This document shows, one piece after another, positions 56,063-64,000 of a stretch of DNA of 64,000 nt. Every line of letters begins with the position of its first letter. Positions within the stretch are counted from its first letter, which is position 1. This DNA is from Neurospora tetrasperma FGSC 2508 (Eukaryota > Ascomycota > Sordariomycetes > Sordariales > Sordariaceae), in NCBI RefSeq assembly GCF_000213175.1, contig NW_009799103.1:3731884-3795883 (forward strand). Direction: 5' to 3'. The notes under the pieces were generated by a model. That model searched no databases, was not told the DNA's origin, and saw only the letters and a list, made by a program, of their open reading frames with translations. The position numbers and the translations under genes were made by a program.

Positions 56063-59000
56063 CTACTCATCCCAAGTAACCTTCATGGTCACGGGGAACG
56101 GCGTCACGGCGCCCCAGTCCTCGCGGAGGTAGAAAGTCTGGCTCAGCTCCTCATTCAACTCCCTCGTGATCTTCTTCAGCTGGCCCTGCGGTCCGGGCGC
56201 CCGACGGACGTTGCTCCGCTTGAACAAGCTGCGGAACATCTCACTAAGCGCAATCTGGCTGACCTCGTGGCCGAGGTACGAGTGCGTACCAAAGAAGAAG
56301 ATCTTGTAGGCCTCCAGCGGGCGGGACGGGTTGACTTCCTCGGGGTTGGGGAAAGTCGTTGGTGATTGAGCGGCAGATTTCTGTTTTCGTCTGTTAGTAT
56401 CATTTCTTCCATCGATGCGACAGAGGAAGGTTAAAGGAGGATCACAACTTACCACGCTAACAAACACCCTATCACCAGGCTGCACCCTCACCTCGCTGCC
56501 ATCCTCCTCCTTGATGGCATCCACCGCACTCGCCTGCCTGAACGCCCCCAAAGCGTTGCCCGACAACCGAATGCCCTCCAACACATACCCAAGCAACTGC
56601 GCATCCGCGCTCGCACTCGCCGGCTGCCTCGCCAGCTCCTGGATGGCTCCCAAGTGCGCCTGTCCCTTCTCGCCGAGATAAAAGTCCACAGCGCTCGCGA
56701 ACGCCTCGGCAATACTCGGCACGCTCGACGCCACGATAGGCAAGACCTGACCGAACGCGACATCCGACGCGCTCAGCCCGGCCTTGGACAACCGCTTGAC
56801 GAGGTCGGTACCATAGGCAGTCAGCGCGTTGTTGCTGCTACCGCTACCACCACCACCCAGAAGCGACCCAAAGAAGGAAGTCTGGCCCTTGACGGCGCTC
56901 TCCAAAGCAGTACCGAGCTGCGTCGCCACCGTGCGGGCCGCGTCGCGCAGCTGGTGCGTCTTGACGGGGTCGTGGTCGTAGAAGATGGCGGCGAAGATAA
57001 CAGCTAGCACGGCATACAGCTCCTGCGGGGTGTACAGCCCATTGGCGTTGTTCTTCGTCTGCAGCGAAATGCCAAACACCTTGGCGGCGAACAAGGTAGG
57101 CACAATGTTGCCGACGTCGCGGACGAGGTCGACGAGCAGGTGGCCGCCGACGTTGTAGCTCTCCCCGGCCAGGAGGGCGTCGGTCGTTTGCGCGAAAAAG
57201 GCCTTGGCTTGCTCTGCCCACTCGGCGCTGTACAGCTGCTCGTGGATGTCGCGGCGTTGGCTGTCGTGGGCCTCGGGGCTGTTGTTGCTGAGGGGTTTGC
57301 CGAGGAGGGACTCGAGACCGGCGTGCCATGAGGACTTGTACGCGCCACTCGTGCCCTCCTTGTCGTTGTCGAGCACGTGCTGGGCGCCCGCGTGCGTCTT
57401 CACCTGGTGCGGCTTGGGCTGGCGGGTGGGTCGGCTCCAGTCAAAGAGGTGGTCGCGCTTGAGGTCCGTGAGGATCTTCTTGTTCTCCGCGGGCGTCACC
57501 ATGGGGTAGTGCGCATACACCGAGTTCTCCTTGAAGTGGTTGGGCAGGGCGCGCATGAAGAGCTTGTAGAAGACGCAACCGTGGTTGAGGTTCAGGTCGT
57601 ACTGCACCTCGTTGTAGCCCCAGTTGGTCAGGTTGCGCGGGTTGTAGTCGATGGTGTAGTGGCGGTCGCCGCGGACAAGGCAGACGGCATCGGACAGCAC
57701 CACGCGCGAGATGGTGTAGGTCGGCGCAATGCCCACGCCGGGAACCATGGGCGACTTGTGCTCTTCGGCGACAATTCCCGGGTACAGCTCGACAAAATCC
57801 GGGTGGTCGTACAGACGCCGGAGAGCCTCGGACACGCCGGGGTCCGAGTTGATGTCCTCAAAGGTCTCGTACGGCTTGAGGCCAAAGTGCTTGCGGAACT
57901 CGTTCAGGCCGGCCAGGTTCCATTTGCGGCCCTGGATGATACCGAGGATCTCAACGGCCCGCATGGAAGGAGGCACGTTCTTGGCGCCAAAGGAACCGGC
58001 GGGATCCTCGATGGCGTCGGCAATGCACTCGGCCAGCTCGTCGTCGCTGATCTTGCCGTTGGCGTCGCGGGTGAAGTGGCCCTTGTCCTTGCGAATCGGC
58101 CGGTCGGCCGGGTCCGCAGGAATTCCACCCTCGAACTTGCCGAAGCCCATGATCAGCTCGTGGAAGCTGAGGTCGCTGCCGGGCTTGCCAAAGAGCTCGT
58201 AGTAGAAATCCTCGATCCAGGCCTCGTCCTTGGCCGAGATGCACGAGTGCCACCGGTAGCAGAGGTTGAACTCGGCCGAGACCACGTTGCCGGTACCGCG
58301 CTCCGCACCGTCCTTGGTGCCCACGTCAATGCCCGTGTCGGCACGGGGATCGAGCGTCCAGGTGGTGTCGACGCGGTTGAGGTTGACAATGTTGCGCACG
58401 TAGTCGAGCAGGGTGATGTTGATGTACAGACCCGAAGTGATGAGCCGGGCCGTCTGGAACAGGTCGTTGTCGTACTTCTTCCACGCCGCCTCGGCCTTCT
58501 CGCCCTCGAGCTTGGGCGACGGCTTGTTGAACCGGCCGTCCTCGTTGATGGCAATCAGGTTGTCGCACGTGTAGTTGTGGAAGCGGTTGAAGAAGATGAG
58601 CAGCACGCTGACGCCGGGAGGCATGCCCAGCAGGCGCTTGTCGGCGTAGCAGTCCACCTTGAGCTTACCGTCCTTGAAGGTACGGATGGTGTCCTGCATG
58701 TCCTGGTTGCTGCCGTACAGCGGGGACAGGTCGAGGTAGGAAGACGTCTTGGACTTGCTCATGTCGCGGTAGTCAGTCCAGAACAGATCGTGGATGATGA
58801 TGCTGGCCCAGTACCACAAAATACTGGACACGTTGTTGGGGTGCGACTTGTACTCGGTGCGCTTCATGACCGAGTCGAAGATGAGTTCCGGGTCGGGAAG
58901 AGCGCCCTGCCTGATGACGTTGGGCCTCACAGACCGCGCATATGTGGTGCCGGCAGCACCGAGCTGGGGGAACATGATGTTCTGTGTCCATGTGTCAGCA

Positions 59001-59660
59001 ATCTGTCAGTACGAGCGGGTTGAGGAGGACAATACATACGTTGCAAGAACCATCGGCCTTCCTGTACTGATAATACTCGCCCACGTATATCGAAGGGGGG
59101 TGCTCGAGTGTGTACCACAGCTCACCCAAGAAGCCGTTGGTCAACTCGACTCGTAGCTTGGAGTTGCTGGGGAGGTTAGAGACAAGCTGGATGACCTTTT
59201 CCATGATCATGGTCTTGTCATCTGTGAGCCTCTCGCCCTTGATCTTGGCCACTACCATGTGCTTCAGGGTCTTGATGTCTGATAGGCATGTTGTTAGCAT
59301 TGGCTGGCCATAATCCTGTGATGGCGACAGACACAACTTACCTGCCCATCGAAGGGTCATCAAGTCACTGCTGAGCTTGCCCCATTTCTTGTTCTCGCTG
59401 AAAGTGCCTGCGCCTTGCTGGGTAGGCAGCGGCTGGACAGCCGACTGGATGGTCTGTCTGTGTCTCTCAAACGCGTTCTCTACTCCTTGTCGGCTGGCGC
59501 CGGTAAAGGGGAGCTTCATCGAGGTAGGTCTGGGCTTGGCCATGCTAGCCGTCCTCTCGGCCTTGGGGTCGGGGCCGATGACGTTTCGGCTCTTGGACTC
59601 CTTGCCATTGTCGCTGGTGCTGGCCGAGTGGCCGTTTGTGCCATTCTGATAGCTGGACAT
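56063..59660 (-). CDS. Fatty-acid dioxygenase of the Ppo/linoleate diol synthase family with a degenerate P450 domain
   Basis: Four exons (59660-59342, 59278-59040, 58981-56453, 56380-56063) give 1134 residues. The N-terminal heme-peroxidase-type dioxygenase has the distal His in IIHDLFWTDYRD near 250 and the catalytic Tyr and proximal His in NLCYRWHSCIS near 426; it would convert linoleate to a hydroperoxide, an oxylipin precursor. The C-terminal third is P450-like: EGIR as ExxR, then FFFGTHSYLGHEVSQIALSE near 1056. Functional linoleate diol synthases have G-P-H-x-C-L-G there; here Cys is Tyr and Pro is Thr, so no thiolate ligand exists and isomerase activity is unlikely. PpoC-type 10R-dioxygenases are known to lack this Cys too, so a 10R-dioxygenase-like activity is the best guess. 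A 160-residue Lys/Ser-rich leader part precedes the domain. Cytosolic; oxylipins affect sporulation in related fungi. Confidence 0.93.
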
Positions 59661-62545
59661 TGTGGCTTGTGGATGGAATTAGGGAAGGGGGTATTGGGGT
59701 ATAATGGAAGAAAACCGCAAAAAAACAAGAAGAAGTTTACAGGTAGGTGTGTACCCGTCTTTCAGAGTGAACTGGGGACGGGAGAGACGGGAGAGGGGAG
59801 GAATGAACCCTTGAGAAGAAGATCGGGAGAGATAGAGGAAAGGGAAGAGGCGAAGATGATACCTAATAACTGCAATGAAATGCAGTAGGTATACGGTTCG
59901 CACAGAGAAGAAACAACCAACGAACACCAGCGGTTGTTCTGATGTCACACAGGTGGTTCACGGCATATCCCACTTTGTACCCCGATGCTTTTTCCTGAGA
60001 CAGTCAATGAGCTCCCTCCCGTGCTTTCGCTCCAATGATGTCTCGCCATGATGGTCGTGCTAACTAACAATGGTCGACGGAAAATCTCTGAAGGGGGGTT
60101 GGCTGTTCGGTTTGTCAACCAGTGTCACTACCTACCTACCTACCTCTACCTATCAGCACGCGTGGGGAGGGAAGGGGAGGTTCGTCCACACACCACGGCA
60201 AATAGTCTCCCTTTGGTCCAGTTGGTTGTACGTCCGAAGTTCAGTGGGAAGAACTGAAGACGACAAAGCTCACTAACAATCAAATAGAGCAAAAATATCC
60301 ACTTGGGCCATTTCCACTCTCCACTGCGGCTGAAAGTGATGAGCCTAAGTGTGCATGAGGGGGAACGACTCGCGACAGCCCGCTAGGTACCGATTGGATG
60401 AAGATCGCTGAAGGGATTGACGGGAAGTGAACCTTTCCATTGGTAATCAAGTTGCTTCCTGTCTTCGATTGCTTGTCTTCGATTGCTGGACTTTTCCCGG
60501 TTCTTGTCCATTCACCACCACTCAACTCACAGGCGGGCACTCTTACACCACATCTCATGCGTGGGACCAAGATGACCACAGAGGTTCGATGTGATAGAGA
60601 CTGTACACCAGGTAACCTTGTCCAGTTGGGTGGTGGTTAACAAGATCGCCGTCCCGCCCCAGTCCACAACTCCACTGTCACCAGCGGGGAGGAACAGATC
60701 CGATCAGAAAATGTCCCGGCGATCCACCACTCCCCAGCGATTTCCCATCCAAGGGTCCAAAGCCGCTGGGTGGTACTGAAGGTTAGGTTCAGGGCAACAA
60801 GGAAGAAGAAGAAGAGGGTTCGGGCTCCAAAGTGCCCGCCCGGGATTCACACCAAACTTTCCCTTGCGATGGAACCAGACCTCCTTCCTTTCACTTCAAT
60901 TCCCCTTTCACCCGCAGATGCTACCAGCCCCAGAACCCCACTGATCGACGAGACCATGTATGTAACTGGCACAAGCGGAAAGCTAAGATTCACAAATTGC
61001 CCGACCCGACCAATCCCAAGACGCCTTTTTGAGACACCACTGCCGGGCTTGATTGACCACATCACGACGGGAATAGTGTGGTGAACAACAACAACAACTT
61101 TAGACTATCCAACATAGTACACAGCAAAAACCCCTGCTTTGGCAAATCATTGCGGCTGCCCAAAATTTTGCAAAATGGGGGTTTTGCAAGAGGGATTTTT
61201 GGAGGATTACGGGCAGTCAAGATCCTTTCTGCGAAAGGGAGATCTTGCTGTACATCGACCTCTATTTCCGCAGATCCACATACAACTCTTAGGGTATCTC
61301 AGCCAGGCCCATATGAAAAAAGTAAGAATGCCCGCCCGCTAGTTGGTAGTTGGTATAGGGGGGTGGGGCGAGGAGGTTCAGCGGGTTTGTCTAGGTCCGA
61401 GACTAAGGCAAGGTCTATGTTTTTTTTTTTCTCTTTTTTTTTCTTCTTTCCCTCTCTCCAGTCTCCCCTGATCCAGCGGCCTCTGAAACATGCCCAATCA
61501 ACAAATTCCCTTTAGACATTCTTGGTCCGTCTGCGCCGGTGAGCATGCCGGACGGGACTCCTCTGTCCCAATTCGGCTACCCTTGCAGGCTGGATGCCAG
61601 CTGAAGATAGCCAGGGTCGACGGGATTGGGGGGAATTAAGTTCAAAGTTTTTGTCCAGTCACACTACCTAGGTATTATGACCCTCCTTCACCTCTATACC
61701 TCTCGAAGTGATTTTTTTTTGTCACCGCTCTCGCCAACATTTGCGTCAATCCAATAAGGCCAGCCTTCCGAGGACTTTGCTCATCACTGTGTCTCGGAGG
61801 GTTCGCGGTCGAGCCTATGATGGAGGACAAGAAATGGAGATGTCTGCAGGCGTCCTGCAAGAGAGAGATCTGATATGCTCGCAATCAACGCCAAATCCAC
61901 CCCATTGTCCCCCCCACGTGTCCCCATCACCAATGATCGGCTTTCGGATTGTCGGTCAGGATGTCATCGTACTCCATGGGCTACCACAGTGGCTGGTACT
62001 ACAAAATGCAGGAAGGCGGGGGATGCAAATTTGATCGTCCTCGAGAATTCCCCCGAACATGGCCATCTCCGAGTCTTATGGTCCCCGAGTGCTACCAAAA
62101 AACGACACCCATGGACCTTCCTACACGAGTCAAGGGGGGAAGGGAGAGAAAAAAAGAGTTGCATAATGCAATCGAAACTCACCCTGTTCGACCTTGCCAT
62201 TCCCTTTCACTTGTAAGACGTACCCCTATAATGCCGTTCAAGACAAGATTTTTTTCTTTCTCGAATCGGATCGGGATTAGCAAGGTGGCTGCTGTGGAAG
62301 GTATTTGAACCAAAAGTACCCCGGTTCCACATCCAATAAGGCGAAAATGTTATCAAACACATACACGCACCTCACGCTGTGTAACTAACCCCCTCCCCCC
62401 TTTCCCCTCTTTCCAAGTCCCGACATACCGGAACACGCTTTGTCGAGGCTTGAAGGACTTCAGTTGGGTGCTTAGTCGTGAGTGCCGGTGCTTCTGTTAC
62501 ACACAGGAAAAAAAAACAAACGACTCAGGCTGGTAGGAAATCATC
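59661..62545. other. Divergent spacer between the dioxygenase and DUF2235 genes
   Basis: Shared promoter region, 2.9 kb. It contains CTACCTACCTACCTCTACC near 60129-60149 and a T-rich run near 61420-61444. No gene recognised. Confidence 0.45.
60129..60149. repeat. CTAC tetranucleotide run
   Basis: Four CTAC units followed by CTCTACCTA, like the copy at 52767. Confidence 0.6.
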
Positions 62546-64000
62546 ATGGATAAGTCCCACCTCTTCCCTGGCGAATATGAGCCTCACCATCATGGTCATG
62601 CTCATGGCCAAGGGCCCAACGCAACGGACCGGGCATCGCCGTTCAGTGACCACGACCACGAAGACTACTTTTCGACACATTTGCCTTCGATACCTGTGGC
62701 ACCGCCAGGAACGGACAATAAAGATCCCATGACTGGCCGAAATCACCGGCCGCGCAAGATCGTCTTGTGCTTTGATGGAACTGGCAACAAGTTCCAAGGC
62801 GATGACTCGGATAGTAACATCCTCAAGATTTACAGGATGCTGGATAGGACAGCTGATGACCAGTGTAAGTTCCGTAATCCAGTCCCGCAAGAAAGCAGTC
62901 GTCATGCTAACAGTCACTCTCAGACCACTATTACCAACGTGAGTTTTCATGATGAAGCCAATGCCGACAGTCACCATCTCAACATAGTAGCTAACCCCCT
63001 TGCAAAGCTGGCATCGGCACCTATGTCGTCTCCACCAGCCTCACCCGTACCAGCGCCGTCGCCCGGCTGCGCTCATGGTACATCAAGTCCAAAGATTCGG
63101 CCATCGGCACTTCCTTCGACCAGCACGTCGTGGGCGGTTACCGCTTCCTGATGCGCTTCTACCGCACCAACGACGAGATCTACATCTTTGGCTTCTCGCG
63201 CGGTGCCTACGTCGCCCGCTTCTTGGCCGAGATGCTCGACTACATCGGCCTGCTCTCGCACGGCAACGAGGAGATGGTGCGGTTCGCCTGGAAGGCCTTC
63301 TCCAACTGGCAAGTCCGTCGCGCCGACGACTCGCCCGAGGGCGCGAAGAAGAAGAAGAAGATGTACGAGTTCCTCAAGGGCTTCCGCGAGACCTTTTCGA
63401 GACCCGTCAGGAGGATCCAGTTCCTGGGTCTGTTTGATACCGTCAATAGCGTGCCAACGTTTGAGTCAGCCTGGATGGAGAGGAGCAAGTTTCCGTACAC
63501 GGCAAGAACGTCGGCCAAGGTGGTCAGACATGCGGTGAGTATCGATGAGCGGAGAGCAAAGTTCAGGCAGGACTTGATCTACCAGAGCGCGCATAGGAAG
63601 TGTTCCAAGGATCGCCATCCGGCGAGGGAGAAGTTGCATGAGTTTCACGAGAACCTGAAGTATCGCGGCCGAGGCCACCACCCGCACGCTGCCGGTGCTG
63701 CTGAAGGTACTGGTGGAATGAACCGTGGTAGAAAATCTAACCCGCTTGCGGTGCCTGAGCAGGCACCAGCTCCTTACCGCACGCGTTCCCACTCGGTTCG
63801 GTCTCGAAGGACCAATAGATCCGGAGTATCCGGTCGGGGTGGTCCCAATCATGACGCTCACTCCGAGGTCTCTGTCGGTCCCCACCCCGAGACTGACGAT
63901 GACGGAGAAGACTTCGAGTCATCGGAGGACGAGCACGAGCAAGACATCGACGAGGTATGGTTTTCAGGCGGACATGCCGATATTGGCGGCGGATGGAGTG
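62546..64000 (+). CDS. DUF2235 protein (alpha/beta-hydrolase-like), cut by window end
   Basis: Exons 62546-62864, 62924-62938 and 63008 onward, open to the window end. After a His-rich start (HHHGHAHG), the domain opens with RKIVLCFDGTGNKF, continues with ILKIYRMLDR, the micro-exon residues HYYQ, then PGIGTYVVSTSLTR, and IYIFGFSRGAYVARFLAEML, where the nucleophile-like G-F-S-R-G sits, then RIQFLGLFDTVNSVP, HAVSIDERRAKFRQ and VWFSGGHADIGGG. These are the full set of DUF2235 marks; relatives include the T6SS phospholipase Tle1, and many fungal copies exist with no known role. Between HAVSIDERR and VWFSGG, about 90 residues are Ser/Arg/His- and then acidic-rich, longer than in the plain domain. 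Reading frame sums close across both introns. Stop not reached. Confidence 0.9.
62924..62938 (+). other. 15-nt micro-exon of the DUF2235 gene
   Basis: ACCACTATTACCAAC sits between CTCTCAG and GTGAGT. Both flanking introns carry a CTAAC branch site (near 62907 and 62991). It restores the family sequence QYHYYQPGIGTY, which neither read-through nor exon skipping gives. Confidence 0.8.

Noticed and set aside
57377-59023. A 548-codon plus-strand open frame
   Set aside because: It is antisense to the dioxygenase; Val/Gly/Leu-rich composition with no motif is typical of the reverse of a GC-rich gene.
60770-61084. Plus-strand frame of 104 codons starting MVLKVRFRATRKKKK
   Set aside because: Basic low-complexity start, no motif, overlapping frames on the same strand look equally good.

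Overview
This is a gene-rich stretch of nuclear DNA from a filamentous ascomycete, most probably a Sordariaceae species close to Neurospora. Introns are short (about 50-125 nt), with GT-AG ends and CTAAC/CTGAC-like branch sites. The proteins are typically fungal (HET domain, LaeA/UMTA-like methyltransferases, Ppo-type fatty-acid dioxygenase, fungal rhodopsin-domain protein, DUF2235). Spacers are peppered with the TACCTAGGTA-type repeats familiar from Neurospora and Sordaria. From memory, and unchecked, a glucuronan lyase beside an MFS sugar transporter matches a Neurospora crassa neighbourhood. I saw no transposon, LTR element, CRISPR array or 5S rRNA gene.

Layout. 0-3.3 kb: two paralogous UMTA/LaeA-like methyltransferases, tail to tail, the first cut by the window edge. 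6.4-9.5 kb: an ammonium transporter and a 123-residue membrane-anchored small protein, both on +. 11.2-12.2 kb: an unrecognised minus-strand gene. 14.8-17.4 kb: a large DUF1479 protein. 17.4-22.3 kb: a long gene-poor spacer. 22.3-42.4 kb: seven minus-strand protein genes in a row: P450, P450, Rieske/AIF-like oxidoreductase, peroxisomal acyl-CoA ligase, secreted PL20 glucuronan lyase, MFS sugar transporter and a rhodopsin-domain membrane protein, with a degenerate tRNA-like locus between the two P450s. 45.7-55.3 kb: three plus-strand genes (O-methyltransferase, F-box/ankyrin protein, HET-domain protein). 56.1-59.7 kb: a minus-strand fatty-acid dioxygenase fused to a P450-like domain that lacks its heme-ligand cysteine. 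62.5 kb to the end: a DUF2235 protein cut by the window edge, with a 15-nt micro-exon.

How the genes may work together (inference): the lyase and the neighbouring transporter could release and import uronic-acid oligomers, and the SKL-tailed ligase would feed an acid into peroxisomes. The P450s, methyltransferases, O-methyltransferase and Ppo-like oxygenase give the window a secondary-metabolism and oxylipin flavour, but no backbone synthase (PKS, NRPS or terpene synthase) is present, so I do not call a biosynthetic cluster. The ankyrin/F-box and HET genes suit regulation and allorecognition. Exon models were built by hand from frame continuity and splice signals. The reading-frame sums close for every spliced gene listed, but no transcript data were available.
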